Assembly (NCBI GenBank): GCA_002221725.1
Contig: NJFT01000096.1
Coordinates: 1 to 64,000 of the forward strand
Source of the DNA: Scedosporium boydii
Taxonomy: Eukaryota; Ascomycota; Sordariomycetes; Microascales; Microascaceae
Direction: 5' to 3'
Length of the DNA: 64,000 nt
In this document: positions 1 through 12,562 of the stretch, one piece after another
Position numbering within the stretch: the stretch's first letter is position 1
How the letters are laid out: every line of letters begins with the position of its first letter
Position numbers and translations under genes: made by a program
The notes under the pieces: generated by a model
Told to the model about the DNA's origin: nothing
Database searches by the model: none
What the model saw: the letters and a program-made list of their open reading frames with translations, nothing else

Positions 1-264
1 AGACGTTCTTTACTATTCTTTTCTCAATATTACTTCTTTTCCTATCTTTACATTTCTCTTCTCTTCTTTGGATGTGATGTCCCACGATGCAGATTCCGAC
101 TGATCATCTACTTCTCGACGTCCTACTCGACCATCAGACCAATCCGACAACCATTGGACCATTTCTTCTTTGCGGTGTGGCTCTCAGCCACTCCTAACTA
201 TTCTCTTGAGTGGGCGGCACAGTCTTGTTTGTGTTGTTGGTTGTACTGCCCGGCTCCGACAAAC
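1..264 (-). repeat. LTR-like repeat, copy A
   Basis: This stretch is repeated almost entirely at 7520-7781. Read on the minus strand it begins TGTCGGAGCCGGGCAG, which looks like the 5' end of a long terminal repeat, so a solo LTR of another (perhaps Ty1/Copia) family is the best guess. This copy is hardly RIP-mutated, whereas the 7520 copy has many C-to-T and G-to-A differences. It abuts Gypsy internal sequence at about 265, so it probably inserted into that element. Its outer boundary coincides with the window edge and cannot be defined. Confidence 0.55.
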
Positions 265-3200
265 TATATTAAGAAAAAGATCGCTTATAAGATTACTATA
301 TAGGGAACCTATATAGGACCTATAGAGCTTAGTACTAGTACTATAAAATAAGCTCTTCTTAAGAGACTAGAAGAGAAGATAGGGAAATACTATAAATGTA
401 AATATTATAGCTACTATATAAGGGAATATTAAACAAGGTATAAGCTTAAGCTAGGATATAAATAACTAGATAAGAAGAAATCTAGGTTTAAGCCCGTATT
501 AGAGGGAAAAACTTAATAGCTAAGAGCTAGTATTATTAACTATAAATCCTTATTATAGATTATATATTATAATAATAACTATACTATTTACTAAAGTAAT
601 AAGGATGGGGCTAGCTACTATCTAAAGAAGCTATAAACATTTAAAATAATAAAGTAAGAAAAAGTAGCTAAGATTTTAGAAATTATAAAATAGATTTAGG
701 AGATTAAGAAAGAACTTTTAAAGAAGTTTAATACCCTTACTAGCAAGGACTTATCTTATAAAGAATACTATAACAAGGCCTATAAATAGTATTATTAGAT
801 ATTTAGATTACTATAGTAGTTTATATATTAATAAAACCTAGAGAAGTAGTACTAGGAGCGATAAATAGCCCGAACTACCTAGGAATAAGAAAAATAGTTT
901 AAGAACCTCCTAATTAGCTACTATATTATACTTAAGGAAGAAAAAGAAAGACAAGTATTTAGGGAAATTATTAAAAACTTAGAGAAGGAAGTAATCTAGT
1001 AGATCCTTAAGATTGTAAAGGAAGACCTTGACTATAAATAACTAGAGTATAAGGTAGCTTAGTACTTTAAAGATCTATAGAGTTTAACTAAATAATAGAA
1101 ATACTATATAGAAGCCTTAAGATAGAAAAACTATCTATATCTATTAAATAAAGAAGAATAGAAGGATTAGGGAATATATAAAGTATAAAGGAAGACTGAG
1201 AAAATTAATATAAGAATAGAAGTAGTAACTAAGGACCTAGACACCTACTTTAGTATATAGGATTTAGATAATAAAATATAGGAGTAGTAGAAGTAATCTA
1301 TAGGAGAATAATAAATAAACTAAAGAGAAGTAGTTAAGGGGGAAGCTTCCTTTACCTAGTATAGAGGCACTAGCAGAAGCTAAACACCCTATAAGAAACT
1401 TAACTAATATTATAATAGGAAGCTAGATGATATTATATTAGATCTTATCGACCTTTAAAAATAAATTGACAACCTTCGCTATACTATCTTTAATAAAGCT
1501 AACTTTAATACTAGGATTAATAATATAGAAGAAGAAGGCTTCCGAAATAATGAAAAATAACAAAAGGAAATCTAAAAACTCTAGTAATAAGTCTAGGAAC
1601 TAGAAGAAGAAAAAGAGCTAAGGGAAAAGTTCTTAGAAGAACTGGAAAAGTAAGTATACCTCCTTAAAGGCTAAATAGACCCTATAGGACTGGAGAACCT
1701 CTATGAAGAACTCTAGGAAGAAATAAATAAGTAACTTAAACTTGCCTAGAACTTAGTTGATTACTTATAAGAAATGCTAGAATTAAATAGATAGTAATAA
1801 AAATAATAATAAGAAATTAAGAGGCTCTAATAATAGATAGCTAGCTTATAAAGACTATAATATAGGAGTTTAATATCGATTATAGAAGAAGTTATAAGAA
1901 CGATAGGACCCAGACCTAGTTAAGAAATAAGAGAAATAAATATTATAGAAGGATAGTAGATCTACTACCTAAAGGTACCTATTACCCTAGCTAGACAAGA
2001 GTTCTAGGCTTTAGTAGATAGTAGAGTATAAGAGAACTTTATTTCCCTAACTATTATTAACTAGTTAGAACTACTATAGGTAGAAAAGTACTAGCTATAT
2101 ACTTTAAATATATATAATAGAATACTAGTAGACTATAAAGGTAAAGTAGTTAGTATAGAGACTATATACCTTTATATTTATATTATAGGAAGAGTTAACT
2201 ATGTTTTTTTTAATATTACTAGAACTACTAGATACCTTATTATACTAGGGATCCTATAGCTATAAATAAGAAACTTATAGATTAATTAAGTAACTAATTA
2301 GCTTACTTAGAATAAGACTAAGTGAGGCTTAGGAAATAACTTAGCTACTAAGTAGTATTAACTAGAAGAGTTACCTTTAAGTAAGCTGAGAGCTTTTAGA
2401 ATAATAATTTACTTTAAAGTATTTATTATAAAAGATTTAAATTATTTACTAAAGGGAAGAAAGTATAAGTAAGTATATATAATAAGAGCTATAATAATCT
2501 TTAAAGCCACGCTACTAGTAAAAAAAACGCTATAGTATATATTTAAAAAATATTAAAAGTATAGTAAAGTATTTATTAAAGAACTAGATATTAGACTATT
2601 AAAATATAGCTAGTAGGACTATAAGATACTATTAAAAAAAGGTACTTAACTAAAGTTTATATCTATCTATAACCTTACTAAAACATAATAGTAAGTATTA
2701 AAAGACTATATAGTAAAGATATTAAAGAAGAGATATATTAAACCCTCGATATTACTAGTAGGATACCTAATCTTCTAAGTACTAAAAAAGAATAGTAAAC
2801 TATAAATATATATAGACTATTAATAACTTAATAAAATTACTATTAAAAACTAATACCTGTTACTACTTATCTTAGAACTATAGAATATATTTTAAAAAGT
2901 ATAATAGTTTATAACTCTAGACTTAAGAGGAGTATATAACTTAATCTATATTAAGGAAGGTAATAAGTAAAAGACTACCTTTAGGACATACCTTAAGTAC
3001 TTTAAATACTTAATTATACTTTTTAGATTAATAAATGCTCTTATAAGCTTTTAGATAATAATTAACTATATCCTATAAGAATACTTAAACTACTTTATAA
3101 TAGTATATTTTAATAATATCTTTATCTTCTTAAAAATACTAAAAGAATATAGGGAATATATATATAAAGTCTTCTAAAAGCTATAAGATATAAAACTATT

Positions 3201-6200
3201 AATAGAACTAGCTAAGTATAAATTCTATAAGTAGTAAGTAGATTTCCTTAGATATATAATCTAACCTAGAAAGGTCTAAATATAAGAATTAAAAGTTAAA
3301 GCTATCTTAAAATAGCTAATACTAACTAATATTATAGAAATAAGAGGATTTTTCGGATTCTTTAACTTCTATAGAAAGTTTTTAAGAGGCTATAGTACTT
3401 ATATACAAGCTCTTATAGAATTTACTAAGAAAAATAGATTATTTTAATAAGGACTAGAGAAATAGAAAGTATTCTAGGAAGCTAAGTAGTTAGTATATAA
3501 GCGACCTATACTCTATTAAGTAGACCCTATAAAACCCTTCAAGTTAGAAACTAATATATTAGACTATAGACTAGGCGCACAATTAGGATAGTAAGATGAG
3601 GATAGTAAATTTTACCTAGTAGTATTTATATTAAAGAAACTTAATAGACTTAAATTATATTATACTATCCCTAATAAGGAACTAATAGCTATTATTAAAG
3701 TATTTAAGGAATAGAGACACTACCTCGCCAGAGCTAAATATCTAATTATAGTATACTCTAATTATAAGAACCTTATAAGGTTTACTATAATAAAGAAACT
3801 CAACTGATAATAAATATAATAGGTAGAAGAACTATCTAAGTATAACTTTAGGATTGTATATATTAAAAGAAAGGAAAATAGAAGAGCTAATACTCTCAGC
3901 TGGAGACTAGACCACTTTTAGAAAGTACCTAAAGAGATAAGTACCCTCCTTTACTATAATAAAGAAGGAAACCTATAGTAGTTAGCTATAGGGTATTAGA
4001 TATAATAAGTTAACCTAATTATAAAGGAAATTAAGAACTACTATATAGACTTTAAACTATAAGACTAAATGTAGACCTAAGAATAAATATAGATAATAGT
4101 GCTTCTAAACTTAGTAGAAAGATTTATCTAAGTAATCTATAAAGTACTATATAATAAGTACCTAGGAATTACGAAAACTATAGAAAAGGTACTAAAAAAG
4201 TACTCTATTTTATACCTTAAGAAGGTAACTACTAAGGTTATAGCTAAATACCCTCAGTGCGGAAAAAATAAGAATCGGCTATATAAGCTATATAGATAAC
4301 TATAATCTATATTAGTACTAGAGGTATTATAGTAGAAAATCGTTATTAACTTTATTATTAAACTACTAAAGTTAAAAGACCTAGCTATAGGGGTTAAATA
4401 TAATAGTATTATAATAGTAATTAATAAACTAATAAAGTATACTTACTTTATATTCTATAATAAATCTATAAAAGTATTATAATTTATAGAACTATTCCTA
4501 TAAACTGTAGTAGTAAACTATAATTTACTAGAAGAAGTTAACTTAGATAGAAGTAAAGTATTTATCTTTTATTTCTAATAGAGTTTATTAGATAAAATAA
4601 AAATTAATTATAAACTATCTATTACTTATTATCTAAAAATATAAAAGTAAATAAAATAAATAAATTAAATACTTAAGATATATCTATAGTACTATATTAA
4701 CTAGAAATAAGACAACTAAATATTACTACTACCCCTAGCTTAGAAAGCCTATAATACTAATATGTCGGAAAGCCTTAAAATATTACTATTCTATATAAAC
4801 TATAGTATTAAACCTAGGATAAGATTTAAGCTTATAAGTACAAAGACATAAGTAGAATAAGTAATCCTTATAGTAGATAAAATAAAGGAATTATATAAAT
4901 AGTTAAAAGAAAAACTATAATTTATCTAGTAAAAGATAAAGTATTATATTAATAGTAAGTGGCTTAAGAGACTAACTTTTAAGAGGGGAAGTAAAGTCTA
5001 GTTACTATAAAAGAAACTAGGAACTAGGAACCTTTAAATTAAAATAATAAGATTAAATAATAAACTCGATTACTAAAAACTAAAACCTTTTTTAATTAAA
5101 AGAAAAGTTTTAGAAGTTAACTATAAGTTAGATCTACTAGAAGATATAGATAACTATTTAGTATTCTATATAGTATTATTAAAACTAGCTTATAAAAGTA
5201 TACTATTAGGAAAATTAATTTAGCTTAAAGCTAAAAAATAAGGAATCTTCAAGGTAGAAAAGATTACTAACTTATAGAATAATAAAGAAACTATTAAGTA
5301 TTTAGTTAAATAGAAAAACTATAAAGAAAGTAATAATACCTAGGAACCTATTAAATATTTAATAGGGAGCTTGTAACTCCTTATAGACTATTACTAGAGG
5401 AACCTAGTAAAACTAAGAGATCTAGTAGCATGGGATCTATTAGCAAGCTCTAGTTAATCTCTAAACTAGGGACAGAGGCAGAGGCGCTCTCTACAGCATC
5501 CTCCTCAGCTACTTACTCTATCCCTAGCCTAATAATCTCTAGTACCCTTTTCTTATAAAGTTCTTTCTCTTTCTTAAGACGACTAGCCCGGGACATAGCT
5601 ATATTGAGAGCAGTGAGATGACAAGCCACCTCAGCCTCTACCTCTCGCTCCTTATGATTAAGATAGGATTATTCTTATTCTAGTTAATTAACTAGGGAAG
5701 TTAGTAGAAGGACCTATAAAAAAAAAAAAACTAGGAAAAAAAAAAAAAGGAAGGACTTATAGGTAGAGTTGGTTACGCCGCTGGCGTTATAGTTAGGATA
5801 CTTAAGGCAAATGTAACTATTATAGCAGGACTACCCCTCACGAACTATATAGTCCTAAGGAACCTTAGTATTAAAATAAGAAGTATACTTAGGTATCTTA
5901 AAAGGATACTATCTAGTAAGAAGGTTATTAACAGCCTAAGTAAGATAGTTGCGGTTTACCTAGAAAGACCTAGACCGTAATTTAGTAATACAATCAGGTA
6001 TAATGAAAGAAGGGAGGGTATGAATAGGAGAGAAAAATACTTACCCGAAGAAGGAAGTCGAGATAATTAAATTAATAGGTCTTTAGGGATAAAGACTAAG
6101 GGGGAGGGGAAATCGTGTCACGGCTAGGCTGCAACATAGGCCGCAGGAAGGGCGGTGAGGAACGGTAGTAATGACGAGGGCACGTGACCACGGGAAGAAT

Positions 6201-6542
6201 GATTGGTCGATCGAGGATTGACCAACTGATGATCGATTAGGGGAGGTCTAACCGACTAGCTGGTTGGGGACTGACTGATCGACTAGCCTACTAGTACTGA
6301 AGATAGATAGAAGAAGTGTCTATATAAGGTTACGATGTCTCCTACTAGTCTAGTTATCTTCTAGACTTTTTAGTAGTTAATGTAAGTAATATCTATACCC
6401 TATACTTATATATATATTCTTAGTACTTATTATTATAAATACTACTTAATTGCCTTGCTTATCTTTAAATAGGCCCCTGCTATCTTAGTACCTTCCTATC
6501 TTATTAATTAGCTGAAATCTGTAGTATTAGGATTATAATAAG
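265..6542 (+). mobile_element. Degenerate Ty3/Gypsy chromodomain retrotransposon, + strand
   Basis: No open frame of 60 codons survives, but remnants appear in the usual order. A CCHC zinc knuckle lies at 388-429 (C-x2-C-x4-H-x4-C spacing, three of four ligands now Tyr). The protease motif near 2010-2050 reads DSR instead of DSG. Reverse transcriptase follows, with the DYRQLNK-type block near 2815-2850 and the YxDD box near 3103-3130 reading NN. The GFFNFYRKF block is near 3350-3400, RNase H near 3535-3590, integrase about 4120-5100, and a chromodomain-like block at about 5270-5390. A polypurine tract at about 6095-6113 precedes the 3' LTR (6116-6542). The gag N-terminus and 5' LTR are missing. 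TpA-rich sequence and the direction of residue loss indicate RIP. Confidence 0.88.
6116..6542 (+). repeat. 3' LTR of the + strand Gypsy element (U3 subtype A)
   Basis: The repeat begins TGTCACGGC directly after a polypurine tract and ends in TTATAATA-type sequence shared by all LTRs here. It carries a TATATAAGG TATA-like box near 6322. It matches 7091-7516 throughout. It matches the LTRs of the minus element only in the right part (R/U5 side), because the U3 middle is different. Confidence 0.85.
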
Positions 6543-7090
6543 ATAGCTATCCGACTAACTAGCTAGTTAAGCTAAAGATTAACTAGATAATTAAATAGAG
6601 ACTTAATTAACTATAATAAGAAATTAAAGATAGATAGAAGAAGTATCTATATAAAGTTATAATATTTCCTACTAGTTTAGTTATCTTCTAGACTCTTTAG
6701 TAGTTAATATAAATAATATTTATATCTTATACTTATATATATATTCTTAGTATCTATTATTATAAATACTACTTAACTACTTTACTTATCTTTAAATAAG
6801 CTCTACTACTTTAATACTTTCCTATCTTATTAATTAGCTAAAATCTAAAGTATTAGGATTATAATATATTAACTACTTCTATTTAATAAATAACCTTATC
6901 TAATAGTAAACTAATTATAAAGTAATATATTAACTACTAAGGGAAGTACTACTTTTATAGAAAATATAAAAAAGGCTTATATAGCTTTTATTAAAGAAAA
7001 AGAATAGCTTAAAGTAAAAAAGTAGTAACTTAAAGATAAGTTATCTACTAGTAATAACTATATTAAGTAGCTAGAAGATTAAGTTACTTA
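6543..7090 (+). mobile_element. Gypsy fragment: partial LTR plus 5' gag region
   Basis: The stretch 6622-6868 repeats the right part of the LTR, and 6543-6621 is weakly LTR-like. Bases 6869-7090 match the sequence just inside the 5' LTR of the minus element (15100-15319 on the opposite strand). That region covers the leader and the start of gag, with a Lys/Glu-rich stretch. The fragment is cut off at 7091 by another LTR. It is therefore the 5' end of a third related element, heavily RIP-mutated. Confidence 0.7.
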
Positions 7091-7516
7091 TATTACGGCC
7101 AGGCTGCAACATGGGCTGTAGGAAGGGTGGTGAGGAATGGTAGTAATAATAAAAGTATGTAACTACGGGAAGAATAATTAGTTGATTAAAGATCAACTAA
7201 CTGATAATCAATTAGGGGAGGTCTAACCGACCAGCTGGTCGGGGACTGACTAATTAACTAGCCTACTAGTACTGAAGATAGATAGAAGAAGTGTCTATAT
7301 AAGGTTATAATGTCTCCTACTAGTCTAGTTATCTTCTAGACTTTTTAGTAGTTAATGTAAGTAATATCTATACCCTATACTTATATATATATTCTTAGTA
7401 CTTATTATTATAAATACTACTTGATTGCCTTACTTATCTCTAAATAGGCCCCTATTATCTTAGTACCTTCCTATCCTATTAATTAGCTAAAACCTATAGT
7501 GTTAGGATTATAATAG
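7091..7516 (+). repeat. Solo or orphan Gypsy LTR (U3 subtype A)
   Basis: This 426-bp repeat is nearly collinear with 6116-6542. Its first bases read TATTACGGCC where the other copy has TGTCACGGCT, consistent with RIP of the terminal TG. No Gypsy internal sequence follows it. The next block is the LTR-like repeat at 7520, so it is either a solo LTR or an LTR whose element was lost. Confidence 0.8.
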
Positions 7517-7519
7517 TAG

Positions 7520-7781
7520 ACGTTCTTTACTATTTTTTTCTTAATATTACTTTTTTTCCTATCTTTATATTTCTCTTCTCTTCTTTAGATATAATGTCTT
7601 ATAATATAGATTCCGACTAATTATCTATTTCTTAATGTCCTACTTAACTATTAGACTATTTTGATAACTATTAGACTATTTCTTCTTTGCGGTATAGCTC
7701 GTAGCTACTCCTAATTATTTTCTTAAGTGGGCGGTATAGTTTTGTTTATATTGTTAGTTGTACTACCCGGCTCTAATAAAA
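7520..7781 (-). repeat. LTR-like repeat, copy B, flanked by TAGTAG
   Basis: This is a RIP-mutated copy of 1-264. The hexamer TAGTAG lies immediately on both sides (7514-7519 and 7782-7787), which looks like a target-site duplication. The terminal TGTCGGAG of copy A reads TATTAGAG here on the minus strand. The element has no coding sequence and is most simply a solo LTR. Confidence 0.55.
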
Positions 7782-7787
7782 TAGTAG

Positions 7788-7975
7788 AACCTGTAGTTTA
7801 TATAAGTATTTTCTTTCTAAGCCCTTTAAGGTGATCGCTACTATAAGGTTATAATTACTACCTTTAATTATAGTACTTATTATTATAATTACTATAATTA
7901 TTATAGGCGATCGTTAGGTAGCCTAGTGATCGCTTTTGTAAGTTGTGTAACTGTTAGGTAGGTGCGCCTACCTGC
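7788..7975. other. AT-rich spacer with a small hairpin
   Basis: No gene or transposon domain is visible here. GATCGC-containing words recur. Near 7954-7971 there is a perfect 7-bp stem (AGGTAGG/CCTACCT) around a TGCG loop, just outside the minus-strand LTR. Confidence 0.4.
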
Positions 7976-8412
7976 TGTATTATAATCCTAACGCTTTAGG
8001 GTTTCGGCTAATTAATAGAATAGGAAGGTGCTGAGGTAGTAGGTGCCTGTTTAAAGATAAGTGAGGTAGTTGAGTAGTATTTATAATGATAGATACTAAG
8101 AGTGTATATATAAGTATAGGGTGTAGTTGTTACTTATATTGACTACTAAAGAGTCTGGAAGATAACTAGATTAGTAGGAAATATTATAGCTTTATATAGA
8201 CATCTCTCCTATCTATCTTTAGTATGCGATCGCCTCCTAGGCGTTCGCCTGATTGTTCTTCTAATGATTGCCTGGTTGCATTTCCTTCGTGCGGTCGGTC
8301 GCTTTAAGTGCGTCCGCCTAGTCGCTTTCCTAAAGAGCGACCATGTGACCTTGTTCTGATCCTGCTGTTCCTCACCGCCCTGGGTGGCCTAAATTACGGC
8401 CAGGTCGTGACA
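7976..8412 (-). repeat. 3' LTR of minus-strand Gypsy element (U3 subtype B)
   Basis: Read on the minus strand it starts TGTCACGACCTGG and ends ATTATAATACA, giving the TG...CA ends expected of an LTR. It pairs with 15320-15756 at the same length. Differences between the two are almost all transitions, as RIP predicts. The U3 part contains GCGATCGC-type words and is unlike subtype A at 6116. Confidence 0.85.
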
Positions 8413-11400
8413 TGATTTCCCCTCTCCCTTGGTCTTTGTCCTTAAAGACCTGTTGGTTTTAATCTTCCTTTTCTTCCTAGGTAAGTCTCTATACTATCTT
8501 TTCTTTCTATTATGCTGACTTGTGTTTCCAAGTCTTGTTCCCTGGTAGTTTCTTTTAAAGTAAACTGTAAGTGCCTGGCTTAGGTAGTAGATAATATTCT
8601 TTCTTATTAGTATCCTTTTGAGATGCTAAAGTATATAGCTTACTTTAATTCTTGCACTCCCTGTAAGTGTGTTGTTTGGGAGGGGTAGTCCTGTTGTAAT
8701 TACTATATCCTCCTTCGTCGTGCTAATTGTAATGCTGGGGGAATTATGGATTCCGCTTGTTAGTCTCCCTTCCCTTCCTTTCCTTCCTTCCCTAACTAGT
8801 ATATCCTCTAGTTGATCGTTTGGAGTGGGAGCAGTCCTATATTGTGAAGGAAGAGTGGGAGGTAGAGGTAGTGCTTTAGGCTGCCTTGTCCTGTGTTGCG
8901 AAGATTTGCTGGGAGAAGGAGCTTTATAAGAAGAGGGCGTTGGAGGTTGTTAGGTTAGGGATGGAGCAGGTGGCTGAGGAGGATGCTGTGGAGAGCGCCT
9001 CTGTCTCTGTCCCTGGTTTGGAGATTGACTGGAGTTTGCTAATGGATCCTATGCTGCTGGATCTCTTGGTTTTGCTGGGTTCCTCTAGTAATAGTCTGTA
9101 AGGAGTTGTGGGCTCCCTGTTAAATGTTTAATAGGTTTCTAGGTGTTATTGCTTTCTTTATAGTTTTTCTATTTAACTAGATACTTAATAGTCCCTTTGT
9201 TATTTTATAAGTTAATAATCCTTTCTGCCTCGAAGATTCCTTGTTCTTTAGCTTTGAGCTAGACTGATCTTCCTAATGGTATGCTTTCGTGGGCTGGTTC
9301 TAGTAGTGCTATGTGGAATACTGGGTAGTTATCTATGCCTTCTAGTAGGTCTAACTTATAGTTTACTTTTAAGACTTTCTTTTTAACTAGAAAGGGCCCT
9401 AGTTTTTAGTAATTAAGCTTATTATTTAGTTTTATTATTTTAATTTAGGGGTCCCTGGTTCCTGGTTTCTTTTATAGTAACTAGACCTTGCTTCCCCTCT
9501 TAAGGGTTGGTCCCTTAAGCTGCTTATTATTAGTATAGTGTTTTATTCTTTATTAGATAAATTGTAGTTCCTCTTTTAACTATCTATATAGTTCCTTTAT
9601 CTTGTCTACTGTAAGGATTGCTTGTTCTATTTATGTTTTCGTACCTATGGGCTCGAATCCTATTTTAGGTTTGATACTATAGTTTATATAGAATAATGAT
9701 ATTCTAAGACTTTCTAATATATTAGTATTATAGGCTTTCTAGGCTAAGGGTAGTAGTAATACCTAGTTATCTTATTTTTAGTTAATATAGTATTGTAGAT
9801 ATATCTTAAGTATTTAGTTTATTTGTTCTATTTACCCTTATGTTTTTAGGTAATAGGTAGTAGATAGTTTATAATTAATTCCTATTCTATCTAATAGGCT
9901 TTACTAGAAGTAAGAGATAAATACTCTACCTCTATCTAAGTTAACTTCTTCTAGTAGGTTGTAGTTTACTACTATAGTTTATAGAAATAGTTTTGTAAAT
10001 TGTAGTGCTTTTATAAATTTATTATAGAGTATAAAGTAAGTATACTTTATTAGCCTATTGATTACTACTATAATGCTATTATATCTAACTCCTGTGGCTA
10101 GGTCTCTTAACTTTAGTAGTTTAATAATAAAGTTAATAACGATTTTCTATTATAGTACCTCTGGTACTAGTATGGGTTGTAGTTGTCTATATAGCTTATA
10201 TAGCTAATTCTTATTTTTTCTATATTAAGAGTATTTAGCTATAACCTTAGTAGTTACCTTTTTAAGGTATAGAATAGAATACTCCTTTAGTACCTTTTCT
10301 ATAATTTTTGTAATTCCTAGGTGCTTATTGTATAGTGCTTTGTAGATTGCTTAGATGAATCTTTCTACTAGGTTTGGGGGTACTGTTATCTACGTTTGCT
10401 CTTAGGTCTACATTTAGTCTTATAGTCTAAGGTCTATATAGTAGTTCTTAATTTCCTTTATGATTAGGTTAATCTATTATATTTAATACCCTGTGGCTAA
10501 CTGCTGCAGGTTTCCTTCTTTATTATAGTGAAGGAGGGTATCTATCTTTTTAGGTACTTTCTAAAAGTGGTCTAGTCTCTAGCTGAGGGCATTAGCTCTT
10601 CTATTTTCCTTTCCTTTAATATATATAATCTTAAAGTTATATTTAGACAGTTCTTCTATCTATTATATTTATTGTTAGTTGAGTTCCTTTATTATAGTAA
10701 ACCCTATAAGGTTCTTATAATTAGAGTATACTGTAATTAGATGCTTGGCTCTAGTAAGGTAGTGTCTCTATTCTTTAAATACTTTAATAATAGCTATTAG
10801 TTTCTTATTAGGGATAGTATAGTATAATTTAGGTCTATTAAGTTTCTTTAATATAAATGCTACTAGGTAAAGTTTGCTATCCTTATCTTACTATCCTAAT
10901 TGCACGCCTAGTCTATAGTTTAATATGTTGGTTTCTAACTTAAAGGGTTTTATAGGGTCTACTTAATAGAGTATAGGTCGCTTGTATACTAACTGCTTAG
11001 CTTCCTAGAACACTTTCTATTTCTCTAGTCCTTATTAAAATAGTCTATCCTTCTTAGTAAGTTCTATAAGGGCTTATATATAAGTATTGTAGCCTCTTAA
11101 GAACTTTCTATAGAAGTTAAGGAATCTAAGGAATTCTTTTACTTCTATAATATTAGTTAGTACTAGCTATTCTAAGATAGCTTTAACCTTTAATTTTTAT
11201 ATTTAGACCTTCCTAGGTTAGATTATATATTTAAGGAAGTCTACTTACTGCTTATAGAATTTGCACTTAGCTGGTTCTACTAATAGTTTTATATCTTATA
11301 GCTTCTAGAGGACTTTATATATGTGTTCCTTATACTCTTCTAGTGTTTTTAAGAAGATAAAAATATCATTAAGGTATACTACTATAAAGTAGTCTAAGTA

Positions 11401-12258
11401 TTTTTATAGGATGTAGTTAATTATTGTCTAGAAACTTATAGGGGTATTTGTTAACCTAAAAGGTATAATTAAGTACTTAAAGTACCTAAGGTATATCCTA
11501 AAGGTAGTCTTCTACTTATCGCCTTCCTTAATATAGATTAAGTTATATACTCTTCTTAAGTCTAGAGTCGTAAACTACTACGCTTCTTAGAGCGTGTTCT
11601 ATAGTTTTAAAATAAGTAGTAATAGGTATTAGTTTTTAATAGTAATTTTGTTAAGTTATTAATAGTCTATATATATTTATAGTTTACTATTCTTCTTTAG
11701 TATCTAGAGGATTAGGTATCCTACTAGCAATGTTAAGGGTCTAATATATCCCTTCTTTAATATCTTTACTATATAGTCTCTTAATACTTACCATTATATT
11801 TTAGTAAGGTTGTAGATAGGTATAAACTTCGGTTAAGTCCCTTCTTTTAATAATATCTTATAGTCTTACTAGCTATATTCTAGTAGTCTAGTATCTAGTT
11901 CTTTAGTAAATACTTTACTATACTTCTAGTATTCCTTAAGTATGTGCTGTAATGTTTCTTCTGCTGGTAGTATAGCTTTGAAGATTATTATAGTTCTTAT
12001 TGTATATACTTACTTATATTTTCTTTCTTTTAGTAGGTAATTTAAATCTTTTATAGTAAGCGCTTTAAAGTAAATCATTGTTTTAAAAGCTCTTAGCTTA
12101 CTTGAGGGTAACTCTTCTAGTTAATATTACTTAGTAGCTAAGTTATTTCCTAGGCCTTACTTAGTCTTATTCTAAGTAAGCTAATTAGTTATCTAATTAA
12201 TCTATAGGTTCCTTGTTCGCAGCTATAAGATCTCTAGTACAATAGGGTATCTAGTAGT

Positions 12259-12562
12259 ATGTTAGTACTGGGGCGACTAGCATGTGGCAACTGTGGCTTG
12301 TAGCAGTGGCTGCTACATGGCACGTGACGCGTGGTAGCAGTGGCATGGAATAAAAAGTGAAGAATTCCTTAGTGGCTATCGACTTCAAGTTAGAATATCT
12401 TTTTCAATTAGAATCCTTCTTTTCCTTTTCGATTCCAGTTTCGTTTCTATAACCATTAGACCAACCTTTCCAACATCAATCGCTTTGCGATCGATGTCTC
12501 CAAGATAACTATTCCTTTCATTTTATAGAGGGTATTTTAGTTTAGTTTCCCTACTCGATCAC
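12259..12562. mobile_element. Nested ~304-bp insertion with 6-bp target duplication
   Basis: The + element lacks this block at the equivalent site. AGTAGT is present once there and flanks the block here on both sides (12253-12258 and 12563-12568). The insert starts ATGTTAGTACTGG and ends CTCGATCAC(A), so a TG...CA solo LTR of another family fits. Its base composition is markedly less AT-rich than the host element, suggesting it arrived after the host had been RIP-mutated. Confidence 0.7.

Noticed and set aside
8886..9101. 71-codon open frame on the + strand inside the transposon island
   Set aside because: It is antisense to the 3' internal part of the minus-strand Gypsy element, matches no family, and its counterpart in the + element is not open.
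9640..9670. GGCTCGAATCC resembling a tRNA T-loop
   Set aside because: It lies within Gypsy integrase sequence on the opposite strand, and no acceptor stem or anticodon arm can be folded around it.
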